From contig NZ_CALWJK010000024.1 of assembly GCF_944380975.1 (NCBI RefSeq), forward strand, positions 1 to 33,449: DNA of 33,449 nucleotides, written 5' to 3'. The notes below the pieces were generated by a model. That model made no database searches and was not told where the DNA came from. It worked only from the letters and a program-made list of their open reading frames with translations. Below are positions 8,933-16,014 of this stretch, in pieces. Source of the DNA: an uncultured Agathobaculum sp. (GTDB taxonomy: Bacteria > Bacillota > Clostridia > Oscillospirales > Butyricicoccaceae). The translations under genes and the position numbers were made by a program. The number at the start of each line of letters is the position of its first letter. Position 1 is the stretch's first letter.

Positions 8933-9940
8933 ATGACGAAGAAAAACTGGTTTGCAGCCTTGCTGGCAGGTTCGCTCGCTTTGACCATGACCGCTTGCGG
9001 CGGCGACACCAACACCAGCACGACCGAGAGCGGCGATTCCTCCGCGGAAACGCCGTACGAGATCAGCATGATCCTCAAAACCAACGCATCCGAGTTCTGG
9101 CAAATCATTCAGGCCGGTGCGGAAGCCTATGAGGAAGAACATCCCGATCTGGTCAAGCTGTCCATCAAGGGCCCTCCGGGAGAGACTTACTACGAAGAGC
9201 AGCTCAACTCCCTGACCACCGATCTGGCCAATGAATCCTTTGACGGCTATCTGATCGCACCGTTGCAGTCCGAAGCCGTTGCCACCGCAATCGCCAATAC
9301 CGACAAGCCGGTTGTTGCCTTTGACACCAACATCGACTCAGACAAATGTTTGTCCTTCGTCGGCACTGGCAATAAGGAAGCCGCAAAGCAAGGCGCGATA
9401 GCCGCAGTGGAGGCCGCAAAAGCAGCCGGCTGGGAAGAGATCAAGTGCATTGAGATCGCCGGTGTGCAGGGCGATGCTACCAACACCGCACGCATGGAAG
9501 GCTACCGCGAAGGCATCACCGAAGCCGGCGGCGAGTTTCTGGATGACGAAGTGCAGTACGCCAATGCTACCGCAGATCAGGCGGTCACCTGCATGGAAGC
9601 GATCATGAACAAGTTCCCGGATGGCGTTGCAATCATCTGCTCGAACAACGATGATATGGCGCTGGCTGCCGCCCGCACCGCAGCGGAAAATCCGGCTTAT
9701 GCCAACACCATTTTCCTTGGCTTTGACGGTCAGAAATCCGCAGTAGAGGCAGTCCTCAACGGTGAACTGACCATGACCGCTGCACAGAACAACTATGACA
9801 TCGGTTACAAGGCTGTGGAAACCATGGTCAAGATTCTGCAGGGTGAAGAATACGACGCCGTCGTGGATACCGGCACCGAAATCATCACCAAGGACAATGC
9901 GCAGGATCGCCTTGACCGTTTTACGGAATGGATGTCTTAA
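8933..9940 (+). CDS. Sugar ABC-transporter substrate-binding lipoprotein (RbsB-like)
   Basis: A 335-residue periplasmic-binding protein of the ribose/galactose type (Peripla_BP_4). A lipoprotein signal peptide ends at LTMTACGG with the lipidated cysteine near residue 23, then a Ser/Thr-rich linker and two Rossmann-like lobes (YEISMILKTNASEFWQIIQA; ICSNNDDMALAAARTA; FLGFDG). AAAGGA eight bases upstream favours the ATG at 8933 over the one at 8924. It would sit on the outer face of the membrane and deliver a sugar or polyol to an ABC permease. No ATPase or permease gene accompanies it here, so it either shares a transporter encoded elsewhere or acts as a sensor. It is followed by an inositol-dehydrogenase-like gene. 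Confidence 0.92.
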   Translation: MTKKNWFAALLAGSLALTMTACGGDTNTSTTESGDSSAETPYEISMILKTNASEFWQIIQAGAEAYEEEHPDLVKLSIKGPPGETYYEEQLNSLTTDLANESFDGYLIAPLQSEAVATAIANTDKPVVAFDTNIDSDKCLSFVGTGNKEAAKQGAIAAVEAAKAAGWEEIKCIEIAGVQGDATNTARMEGYREGITEAGGEFLDDEVQYANATADQAVTCMEAIMNKFPDGVAIICSNNDDMALAAARTAAENPAYANTIFLGFDGQKSAVEAVLNGELTMTAAQNNYDIGYKAVETMVKILQGEEYDAVVDTGTEIITKDNAQDRLDRFTEWMS

Positions 9941-10084
9941 CCATTCAATCCCTATTGTAAACTTCTCAATCCTTTTCCTTCATAAAACGCTCCACTCTCT
10001 TTTTTACCAGAACGCTCCTACGTTCTAAACTTCCATTACATTCTTCATGATAACTGTATTGTATTTCCCAAAGGAGGATTCTCC

Positions 10085-11092
10085 ATGAAAGTTGGTATTA
10101 TCGGCGCGGGCCGTATCGGCAAGGTTCACGCCAAGAATATTTCCATGTTTGTGCCGGAGATGGAAATCAAGACCATCGCTGATCCCTTTATGAACGAGCA
10201 GACCGAAGCGTTCGCCAAGCAGTGCGGTATCCCGAACTGCACCAAGGATGCAAACGACATCTTAAACGACCCGGAAATCGAAGCTGTACTGATTTGTTCC
10301 TCGACCGACACGCACTCCAAGTACATCATCGAGGCTGCACATGCCGGCAAACACATCTTCTGCGAAAAGCCGATCGACTATGACCTGTCCAAGGTGCATG
10401 CAGCCATCAATGCCGCTAAGGAAGCGGGCGTCAAGCTGCAAATCGGCTTCTGCCGACGCTTCGATCACAACCATCGCGCCGTATATGACATGGTGCGGGA
10501 TGGCAAGGTTGGCAAAGTGAACATCATCAAGATCTCTTCGCGCGACCCTGAGCCGCCCCCGGTGTCCTATGTGAAGGTTTCCGGCGGTATTTTCTACGAC
10601 ATGATGATCCACGACTTCGACATGGCTCGCTTCCTGGCAGGCAGCGAAGTCACCGAAGTCCACGCGATCGGCTCTGTGCTGGTCGATCCCGACATCGGCG
10701 AGGCGGGCGACGTCGATACCGCACTGGTCACCCTCAAATTTGAAAACGGTGCCATCGGCGTGATTGACAACAGCCGCAAGGCGGTTTACGGCTACGACCA
10801 GCGCGTTGAAGTATTCGGTTCAGAGGGCTGTGCCGAGGATCAGAACGACACCCCCAATACCGCCGTTCTTTCCACCGCAGACGGCGCAGTACATGGCGTG
10901 GCCTACAAAGTCATGTGGGATCGCTACACTGGCGCATTTGTTGCCGAGATGCAGGCGTTCGCCGATGCAGTGCTCCATAACAAGGAAACGCCGGTTACCG
11001 GCGAGGATGGCCTGTATCCGGTTCTGATGGCGGCTGCCGCCACCAAATCGCTGCACGAAGGACGTCCGGTCAAGATTTCCGAGATTGAATAA
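10085..11092 (+). CDS. iolG: Gfo/Idh/MocA-family NAD-dependent oxidoreductase, inositol 2-dehydrogenase-like
   Basis: A 335-residue dehydrogenase of the inositol 2-dehydrogenase type. The N-terminal Rossmann domain starts KVGIIGAGRIGKVHAKNI; the signature EKPID supplies Lys95. The C-terminal sheet domain has GGIFYDMMIHDFDMARFL, giving Asp172 and His176, the catalytic pair of IolG enzymes. The substrate is myo-inositol or a related cyclic polyol or sugar; the family is broad, so the exact substrate is open. AAAGGAGG stands 9 bases before the ATG. It lies 144 bases after the binding-protein gene with no terminator seen between them, and before a TIM-barrel isomerase; a catabolic operon controlled by the divergent LacI-type gene is likely. 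Confidence 0.88.
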   Translation: MKVGIIGAGRIGKVHAKNISMFVPEMEIKTIADPFMNEQTEAFAKQCGIPNCTKDANDILNDPEIEAVLICSSTDTHSKYIIEAAHAGKHIFCEKPIDYDLSKVHAAINAAKEAGVKLQIGFCRRFDHNHRAVYDMVRDGKVGKVNIIKISSRDPEPPPVSYVKVSGGIFYDMMIHDFDMARFLAGSEVTEVHAIGSVLVDPDIGEAGDVDTALVTLKFENGAIGVIDNSRKAVYGYDQRVEVFGSEGCAEDQNDTPNTAVLSTADGAVHGVAYKVMWDRYTGAFVAEMQAFADAVLHNKETPVTGEDGLYPVLMAAAATKSLHEGRPVKISEIE

Positions 11093-11172
11093 TACGCCGC
11101 AGGGTGGTATCATGGCAGCAAAGTGGTGATACCACCCACTTCACAAAAACCCGATAAAGGAGACCCGACAAA

Positions 11173-11961
11173 ATGGCACTGAGAAAATGCGCGTGCATCG
11201 ACACGCTGTATACCGAGCTGGACTGGCTCGATCGCTTTGAGGCAGCTAAAAACGACGGTTTTGAGGCTGTAGAATTCTGGGACTGGCGCATCCGCGATCT
11301 GGATGCCACCCGCGCAGCAGCGGAAAAGGCTGGCATCGCCATTTCCGGCTTTAATGGAGACGCAGACTTTTCGCTCGTCGACCCCACTCACAAGAAAAAA
11401 TACCTCGACTATTTGAAGCAGTCGATCGCTGCGGCGAAAAAGGTAGGCGCTTCCAGCGTGACCATTCATTCCAACGCGCTCGGCGAAGGCGGCATCGTTG
11501 TCAATCACTATGACGACTTGTCGCACACGGTCAAGCTGTGCTCGATGTATGACATGCTGCTCGATTGTGCCAAGCTGGCAGAGGCTGAAGGGATCAATCT
11601 GAATCTGGAAGCCCTCAATATCACGACCGATCACGTCGGCAATTTCCTTGCCACGACACAGATGGGCGCAGAAATTGTCCGCCTGATCGGCTCGCCGCGG
11701 CTCAAGCTCCTGTATGACGTGTATCACATGCAGATCAACGAAGGCTGCATCTGCGACACGATCACCAAATACGGCGACACCTTCGGCCACATCCACGTAG
11801 CAGACGCGCCGGGCCGCCACGAACCCGGTACAGGTGAAATCAACTACAAAAAGGTGATCTCGCATCTGGAAGCCTGCGGCTATACCGGCCGTGTGGGCTA
11901 CGAACTGTTCCCGCTGACCGACACCAAGACCGCAGTCAAAGCCATCATGGAAAACTGCTGA
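11173..11961 (+). CDS. Hydroxypyruvate isomerase-family TIM-barrel protein
   Basis: A 262-residue xylose-isomerase-like TIM barrel (AP endonuclease 2 superfamily). The metal- and substrate-binding landmarks of the Hyi/OtnI group are present: the glutamate in INLNLEALN, HIHVADAPGRHEPGTGEINY and the C-terminal glutamate in VGYELFPL. Known relatives isomerise hydroxypyruvate/tartronate semialdehyde or 2-oxo-tetronates, and distant ones act on inositol intermediates. Following iolG it could work on the keto product of that enzyme (inference). AAGGAG is at 11157-11162, ahead of the ATG. Last gene of the operon before the terminator at 11967. Confidence 0.85.
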   Translation: MALRKCACIDTLYTELDWLDRFEAAKNDGFEAVEFWDWRIRDLDATRAAAEKAGIAISGFNGDADFSLVDPTHKKKYLDYLKQSIAAAKKVGASSVTIHSNALGEGGIVVNHYDDLSHTVKLCSMYDMLLDCAKLAEAEGINLNLEALNITTDHVGNFLATTQMGAEIVRLIGSPRLKLLYDVYHMQINEGCICDTITKYGDTFGHIHVADAPGRHEPGTGEINYKKVISHLEACGYTGRVGYELFPLTDTKTAVKAIMENC

Positions 11962-11966
11962 TACAA

Positions 11967-11997
11967 AAAGGCTCCACATCAAGTGGAGCCTTTCTTA
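11967..11997 (+). terminator. Terminator of the binding protein-iolG-isomerase operon
   Basis: The perfect stem AAAGGCTCCAC (11967-11977)/GTGGAGCCTTT (11983-11993), five-base loop, then CTTATT. It starts six bases past the stop of the isomerase gene. Confidence 0.85.
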
Positions 11998-12034
11998 TTC
12001 TTCTGAGCCGCGGTTTCCTCTTCTTTTTCCGCGC

Positions 12035-12484
12035 CTACATCTGCCCTTTCCAGACGCGGGCCAAAATATCCTTGAGCACCAGAAGCGCATTGGTGTTGTT
12101 ATAACCGTATTCGACCCGCAGCCGGGTGAGCATCTCCCGAAAAACAGGCGCATAATCGTCAATACGCACCTTTTGGTGATAAGTTGACAACACCGGATAT
12201 TTCTTGCTCCACACCTTGTTCCAGTCGATTTTGGCCTGCGCTTCCTCACTGACGCTATCGATCATCTGCTGCGCCTGCTGCTCGTCAAAATCGTACTCGA
12301 TCAACTCGTCCAACGTCATATGATAGAGCACCGCCAACCGTTTGGACTGCCGGATATCCGGCAAAGTGTCATCGGTTTCCCATTTAGAGATGGTCTGCCG
12401 GCTGATACCCAGCTTTTCGGCCACATTCTCTTGTGATAGCCCGCTCTTTTTTCGTGCATGATACAAACTGCTTCCCAAACTCAT
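12035..12484 (-). CDS. Xre-family helix-turn-helix regulator
   Basis: 149 residues. An HTH_3 domain at residues 1-65 reads LGSSLYHARKKSGLSQENVA and GISRQTISKWETDDTLPDI, a strong lambda-Cro/Xre match. The remaining 85 residues are a helical region of no family I recognise (DWNKVWSKKYPVLSTYHQKV). The ATG at 12484 is preceded by AAAAGGAGAG; the frame continues upstream to 12625 but that part overlaps the arsR promoter and has no ribosome site. It is divergent from arsR, but nothing shows it is part of the arsenic module. Regulon unknown. Confidence 0.88.
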   Translation of the reverse strand: MSLGSSLYHARKKSGLSQENVAEKLGISRQTISKWETDDTLPDIRQSKRLAVLYHMTLDELIEYDFDEQQAQQMIDSVSEEAQAKIDWNKVWSKKYPVLSTYHQKVRIDDYAPVFREMLTRLRVEYGYNNTNALLVLKDILARVWKGQM

Positions 12485-12613
12485 CTTTTTCTCTCCTTTT
12501 ACTGTCCTGCTTGTCAGTATACCAGCCCGAACGCAAAAAAGCCACCAGCGAAAACCGGCATTTTTGCCCGTTTTGTTAACGAAATCTGTCGCTTCTTTTT
12601 TGCTTGTCTGCCC

Positions 12614-12642
12614 TTGACAATGCACGCTCGCCCGTATATACT
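12614..12642 (+). promoter_or_regulatory. Sigma-A promoter of arsR
   Basis: TTGACA (12614-12619), exactly 17 bases, TATACT (12637-12642). The start point (about 12649) falls inside the inverted repeat at 12646, so a bound repressor would block polymerase. Confidence 0.88.
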
Positions 12643-12645
12643 AAA

Positions 12646-12667
12646 CACATCAAAATTATTTGATGTG
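12646..12667. promoter_or_regulatory. ArsR-type operator 1
   Basis: The inverted repeat CACATCAAA/TTTGATGTG has nine-base perfect arms and a four-base centre. It overlaps the arsR transcription start. The core ATCAAA-N4-TTTGAT recurs at 13040 upstream of the permease gene. ArsR/SmtB proteins bind such imperfect 12-2-12-like palindromes, so autoregulation is expected. Confidence 0.82.
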
Positions 12668-12677
12668 AGGTGCAGGA

Positions 12678-12986
12678 ATGGAAAACGACTATCAAGCACA
12701 AGCCAAAGTATTCAAAGCGCTGTGCGATCCTAAGCGTCTTGCCATTCTTGCACAGCTGCGCAGCGGCGAAAAGTGCGCCTGCGTGCTGCAAGAGCCGCTT
12801 GACCTGACCCAATCCGGCCTGTCCTACCACATGAAAATCCTGTGCGACTCCGGTATCGTCATCGGCCGCCAGGAAGGGAAATGGACGCACTATCGGCTCA
12901 GTGCCACCGGCCGGGAGCATGCTGTTGCACTGCTGCAAGCGCTGACCACACCAGACGCTGCCGAGCCGAAAAAAGCAGAGTGCTGA
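12678..12986 (+). CDS. arsR: ArsR/SmtB-family metalloregulator
   Basis: 102-residue winged-helix repressor: FKALCDPKRLAILAQLRSGE, recognition helix LTQSGLSYHMKILCDSG and wing VIGRQEGKWTHYRLS. CAC at residues 33-35 lies at the start of the DNA-binding region, in the position of the CxC arsenite site of E. coli-type ArsR (ELCVCDL). A further cysteine, Cys102, ends the protein (AEC). It should leave its operator when As(III) or a similar thiophilic species binds. The ATG at 12678 is preceded by GAGGTG. It has its own promoter, operator and terminator (12998), and the next operon has a second copy of the operator. Confidence 0.92.
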   Translation: MENDYQAQAKVFKALCDPKRLAILAQLRSGEKCACVLQEPLDLTQSGLSYHMKILCDSGIVIGRQEGKWTHYRLSATGREHAVALLQALTTPDAAEPKKAEC

Positions 12987-12997
12987 TACCACATATC

Positions 12998-13027
12998 AAC
13001 GCCATCCATACATCGATGGCGTTTTCT
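12998..13027 (+). terminator. Terminator after arsR
   Basis: AACGCCATC (12998-13006) pairs with GATGGCGTT (13015-13023), eight-base loop, then TTCTT. It separates arsR from the permease unit, although read-through is possible because the T-run is short. Confidence 0.65.
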
Positions 13028-13036
13028 TCGGCAAAA

Positions 13037-13058
13037 CATATCAAATATTTTTGATGTA
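13037..13058. promoter_or_regulatory. ArsR-type operator 2, upstream of the permease gene
   Basis: CATATCAAA-TATT-TTTGATGTA matches operator 1 in all but two arm positions, with the same four-base centre. It lies just upstream of a possible -10 (TATTAT, 13064-13069) and 31 bases before the arsP start, so the permease operon is probably controlled by the same ArsR. Confidence 0.75.
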
Positions 13059-13088
13059 TTGCATATTATCATCAAGTGAGGTGTTTCT

Positions 13089-14090
13089 ATGAGCATATGG
13101 CAATTCATACAGGATCAGGTGCTGGGCATGCAATGGCTCAACGGACTGGTGGGCGCGGGTCTGTCCGCGCTCGGTCTGGATGTGACGAATCGGCTGGGCG
13201 GCAGTATACAGTTTTTTCTCTACGATGTTATCAAAATCACTATCCTTCTGTGCATACTGATTTTCGTGATCTCCTATATCCAGAGCTACTTTCCGCCCGA
13301 GCGCAGCCGCCGCATTTTGGGTCGGTTTCACGGCATCTGGGCCAATCTCATCGCCGCTCTGCTGGGCACAGTCACTCCCTTCTGCTCTTGTTCCTCGATC
13401 CCATTGTTCATCGGCTTTACCAGTGCAGGACTCCCTTTGGGCGTGACATTCTCCTTTTTGATCTCCTCCCCTATGGTGGATCTGGGCAGTCTGGTGCTGC
13501 TGATGAGTATTTTCGGCGCAAAGGTTGCGGTCGTTTATGTCATCCTCGGGCTGCTCATCGCAGTCATCGGCGGCACAGTGATCGAAAAGCTGCGTATGGA
13601 GCGGTATGTTGAGGATTTCATCCTGTCCGCTGGCAGCACAGATATCGAATCACCCAACCTGACCCAGCGCGACCGTTTGCGTTACGCCAAAGAACAAATG
13701 CTCGGCACCTTTCGCAAAGTATTCCCGTATATTCTCATCGGTGTGGGTATCGGCGCGGTCATTCACAACTGGATTCCGGAAAGCTGGATCACCACGGTGC
13801 TGGGCGCAAACAACCCCTTTGGTGTTTTGCTGGCTACGATCGTAGGTGTTCCCATGTATGCAGATATCTTCGGTACTATCCCGGTGGCAGAGGCGCTGCT
13901 CGGCAAAGGCGCACAGTTGGGTACCGTGCTGGCCTTTATGATGGCAGTCACCACGCTTTCTTTGCCCTCTCTGGTCATGCTGCGCAAAGCAGTAAAGCCC
14001 CGGCTGCTGGCGCTGTTCATCGGTATATGTACGCTGGGCATTATTCTGGTCGGCTATCTGTTCAACGGATTGCAATATTTATTACTATAA
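13089..14090 (+). CDS. arsP: ArsP-type permease (organoarsenical/arsenite efflux candidate, PF03773 family)
   Basis: 333-residue integral membrane protein with about eight hydrophobic helices in two bundles, split by a charged cytoplasmic loop near residues 160-210. The family signature TPFCSCSSIPLFIGFTSAG (around residues 96-114), with its cysteine pair, and the mirror-like GVPMYADIFGTIPVAEALL in the second half are both clear. Characterised ArsP proteins export trivalent methyl- and aromatic arsenicals; other members of this permease family have unknown substrates. The arsR operator in front and trx and arsC behind make an arsenic role likely. GTGAGGTG precedes the ATG. The end overlaps the ribosome site of the next gene. 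Confidence 0.87.
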   Translation: MSIWQFIQDQVLGMQWLNGLVGAGLSALGLDVTNRLGGSIQFFLYDVIKITILLCILIFVISYIQSYFPPERSRRILGRFHGIWANLIAALLGTVTPFCSCSSIPLFIGFTSAGLPLGVTFSFLISSPMVDLGSLVLLMSIFGAKVAVVYVILGLLIAVIGGTVIEKLRMERYVEDFILSAGSTDIESPNLTQRDRLRYAKEQMLGTFRKVFPYILIGVGIGAVIHNWIPESWITTVLGANNPFGVLLATIVGVPMYADIFGTIPVAEALLGKGAQLGTVLAFMMAVTTLSLPSLVMLRKAVKPRLLALFIGICTLGIILVGYLFNGLQYLLL

Positions 14091-14104
14091 TGGAGGAAAT
14101 TGAT

Positions 14105-14437
14105 ATGGGATTGTTTGGTAGAAAAAAAGCGGAAACAAGCTGCTGCCCCTGCACCCCAGCGGCTGCCGCTGAAGCAAGTGCAGTAGGAACGACTTCCGGC
14201 ATCAAGGTACTTGGCTCTGGCTGCGCCAAGTGCAATGAGCTGGAAGCCGCCACGAAAGCCGCACTGGCCGAGCTGGGAATGGACACAACCATCGACCATG
14301 TGACCGATTTCGCCCAAATTGCATCATACGGCGTTATGACCACCCCGGCGCTGGTCGTAGATGGCAAGGTCGTGTCCTACGGCAAGGTGCTCAAGCCGGA
14401 GGAAGTCAAGGCACTGCTGCAAAAGGTCAGGGGGTAA
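14105..14437 (+). CDS. Small thioredoxin-like redox-active disulfide protein with Cys-rich N-terminus
   Basis: 110 residues. Residues 32-110 form the small thioredoxin fold of the MTH895/TM0996 family: IKVLGSGCAKCNELEAAT with the active-site Cys40-x-x-Cys43, then GVMTTPALVVDGKVVSYG with the cis-proline. Before it is an unusual head, GLFGRKKAETSCCPC, with cysteines 13, 14 and 16 on a flexible Ala-rich linker, which could bind a thiophilic metal (inference). The natural job would be to reduce ArsC or to hand arsenic to the permease. GGAGG lies eight bases before the ATG; the longer frame from 14027 lies inside arsP. Confidence 0.88.
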   Translation: MGLFGRKKAETSCCPCTPAAAAEASAVGTTSGIKVLGSGCAKCNELEAATKAALAELGMDTTIDHVTDFAQIASYGVMTTPALVVDGKVVSYGKVLKPEEVKALLQKVRG

Positions 14438-14440
14438 TCC

Positions 14441-14857
14441 ATGAAACACAAACCAAGAGTGGCCTTTGTCTGTGTACACAACTCATGCCGCAGCCAAATG
14501 GCAGAAGCGCTTGGCAGACATTTGGCCAGCGACGTTTTCGAAAGCTGCTCGGGCGGCACGGAGACCGTGCCGCAGATCAATCGTGACGCGGTGCGGCTGA
14601 TGCAGACACTGTACGGCATCGACATGACCGTCAGCCAGCACAGCAAGCTGTGGACTGAACTTCCCCCGGTGGATATCGTCGTAACCATGGGATGCAATGT
14701 CAACTGCCCCACCCTGCCCTGCCGGCATCGGGAGGACTGGGGACTGGATGACCCAACAGGGCAAAGCGATGCTGTATTCCGCGAGACCATCCGGCAAATC
14801 TATGCGAATGTACTTTCGCTCCGGGATCGAATTGCCCACGGTCCGCTGGACGGCTGA
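14441..14857 (+). CDS. arsC: Arsenate reductase, low-molecular-weight phosphatase type
   Basis: Reduces arsenate to arsenite by a cysteine relay, coupled to thioredoxin. 138 residues: the P-loop FVCVHNSCRSQMAEA gives nucleophile Cys11 and Arg17. The flap region TMGCNVNCPTLPCRHREDWG brings Cys85, Cys89 and Cys94, followed by the conserved LDDPTG. Spacing of the second and third cysteines differs from Bacillus ArsC (82/89) but matches a clostridial subgroup as I remember it. It begins three bases after the thioredoxin stop, which supports that protein as reductant. Last gene of the arsenic operon. Confidence 0.92.
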   Translation: MKHKPRVAFVCVHNSCRSQMAEALGRHLASDVFESCSGGTETVPQINRDAVRLMQTLYGIDMTVSQHSKLWTELPPVDIVVTMGCNVNCPTLPCRHREDWGLDDPTGQSDAVFRETIRQIYANVLSLRDRIAHGPLDG

Positions 14858-14866
14858 ACACGAAAA

Positions 14867-14903
14867 CGCGTGAGGCGGCATGACCGCCTCACGCGCTCCT
14901 TTT
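14867..14903 (+). terminator. Terminator of the arsenic operon
   Basis: The perfect 12-pair GC-rich stem CGCGTGAGGCGG (14867-14878)/CCGCCTCACGCG (14884-14895), five-base loop, then CTCCTTTT. Confidence 0.88.
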
Positions 14904-14956
14904 ATCTCAGTATGCTGGAGAAACCACTCTCACTGCAACCACTTGCCGCTGTATTC

Positions 14957-14985
14957 TTGCCAAAAATGTAGTTTGCCGATATAAT
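14957..14985 (+). promoter_or_regulatory. Sigma-A promoter of the RpiR-type regulator
   Basis: TTGCCA (14957-14962), 17-base spacer, TATAAT (14980-14985), about 25 bases before the regulator's ribosome site. Confidence 0.8.
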
Positions 14986-15017
14986 AAATAAAGTAAACGG
15001 CAAAAGGGGTGGTAGGG

Positions 15018-15839
15018 ATGGAATTGTTGCGCAAACTGGAACAAAAAGAAAACTTTACCGAACGCGAATGTGAGATTGCCGACTATATTCTGCGCAATTG
15101 CGAATCCGTTCTGAAAATGACAACACGCGAACTGGCAAGCGAGACTTTTACCAGCGCCACAGTCATCGTCCGCTTTGTCAAAAAAATCGGCTATGAGGGA
15201 TTTCAGGATTTTAAGCTTCATCTGCTGGTCGATCTCAAGGAAAGCCAGTTCGAACGGGTGGAGGTCGAACGAAAGGAACACATCCTTTCCCTGATGAACA
15301 AAATCTCCTCGCTGCATGAAAAAAGCCTGTTTGAGACCAAAGAGATGCTGTCCACCGAAACGCTCGAAAAAATACAGGCTGCGTTCCAGAAATATAACGT
15401 AGTGGACTTTTTCGGTTTTGATGCCAACCGTGCCATTGGCGAATATGCCTCGCATAATTTTACACAGGCAGGCGTCAGCTCCAACGTCTATGCAGCGGTC
15501 GACAAAATCCTGTTATATGAATACTATGTGAAACGCTCGGTCGTCATTGTCATCTCCCGCATGGGAACGGATGAACACATCTGCCGCGCACTGAGCAACC
15601 TCCACAAAAAAGACCATTTTATCATTTGCATCACGGGCAACGGCCAAGCTCCAATTGCCAAATATGCGGATGCCGTGCTGCTGTGCGCTTACAAAGAAAA
15701 CGTCATCCAACTCGGGGACGCGATGTTCCACACCTCAGTCTCCTACATCCTCGACTTACTTGTTTCTATTCTGCTGCGCAATAACTATGACCGCGCACTG
15801 CAGCTCTATCAGCGGCATGGCGAGCTTTTCTATGAATAA
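15018..15839 (+). CDS. MurR/RpiR-family transcriptional regulator
   Basis: 273 residues. An N-terminal HTH_6 domain (about 1-75) includes FTERECEIADYILRN and TFTSATVIVRFVKKIGYEGF. A C-terminal SIS sugar-phosphate-binding domain (about 105-240) includes VVDFFGFDANRAIGEYASHN and VVIVISRMGTDEHIC. Such regulators sense a phosphosugar and control its uptake genes. Directly downstream on the same strand are a beta-glucoside PTS and a phospho-beta-glucosidase, so the effector is likely 6-phospho-beta-glucoside or glucose 6-phosphate. The ATG at 15018 has AAAAGGGG six or so bases upstream; a GTG at 15009 overlaps that site and is unlikely. Confidence 0.92.
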   Translation: MELLRKLEQKENFTERECEIADYILRNCESVLKMTTRELASETFTSATVIVRFVKKIGYEGFQDFKLHLLVDLKESQFERVEVERKEHILSLMNKISSLHEKSLFETKEMLSTETLEKIQAAFQKYNVVDFFGFDANRAIGEYASHNFTQAGVSSNVYAAVDKILLYEYYVKRSVVIVISRMGTDEHICRALSNLHKKDHFIICITGNGQAPIAKYADAVLLCAYKENVIQLGDAMFHTSVSYILDLLVSILLRNNYDRALQLYQRHGELFYE

Positions 15840-15852
15840 AACAAACAGGTTT

Positions 15853-15903
15853 ACAGCGTTACACCTTTTCCACTCCCAATGGATGGAAAAAGTGTAACGC
15901 TGT
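15853..15903 (+). terminator. Long near-perfect inverted repeat after the RpiR-type gene
   Basis: Arms of 20 bases (15853-15872 and 15884-15903) match except one C-A pair: ACAGCGTTACAC-C-TTTTCCA against its complement, loop 11 bases. It begins 13 bases past the stop. A T-run is weak (TTGCTTTG), so it may be a terminator, a processing site or an attenuator between regulator and PTS. No BglG-type gene is present to read it as an antiterminator target. Confidence 0.6.
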
Positions 15904-15945
15904 TGCTTTGTGTGCAAAATGTCTCTTCAAACCGCAAAAACACGC

Positions 15946-15975
15946 TATAATGCAAATCAAGAGAGCTCTTAAGAG
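15946..15975 (+). promoter_or_regulatory. Promoter -10 and palindromic operator candidate of the PTS operon
   Basis: TATAAT at 15946-15951 with only a poor -35 (TCTTCA-like at 15924). Just downstream is the perfect palindrome CTCTTAAGAG (15966-15975), overlapping a second one, AGAGCTCT. It covers the expected start region and is the best candidate site for the RpiR-type regulator. A weak -35 fits a promoter that needs activation, which some RpiR proteins provide. Confidence 0.55.
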
Positions 15976-16014
15976 AAAAAGCCGGCTGGGTAAAAAAAGA
16001 AAAGGAGATCAGCC

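Noticed and set aside
8419-9132. 237-codon + strand frame across the LacI/SBP intergenic region
   Set aside because: It runs out of frame into the binding-protein gene, is Phe/Cys-rich as expected of AT-rich non-coding DNA, and has no start signals.
11110-11982. 290-codon minus-strand frame opposite the isomerase gene
   Set aside because: Shadow of the Hyi-family gene; no ribosome site or recognisable domain.
13076-13612. 178-codon + strand frame inside arsP
   Set aside because: An alternative frame of the permease gene; the real frame carries the ArsP motifs.
15853-15903. BglG/LicT-type antiterminator (RAT) element before the beta-glucoside PTS
   Set aside because: It lacks the known RAT sequence and no BglG-type antiterminator gene is nearby; an RpiR-type regulator is there instead.
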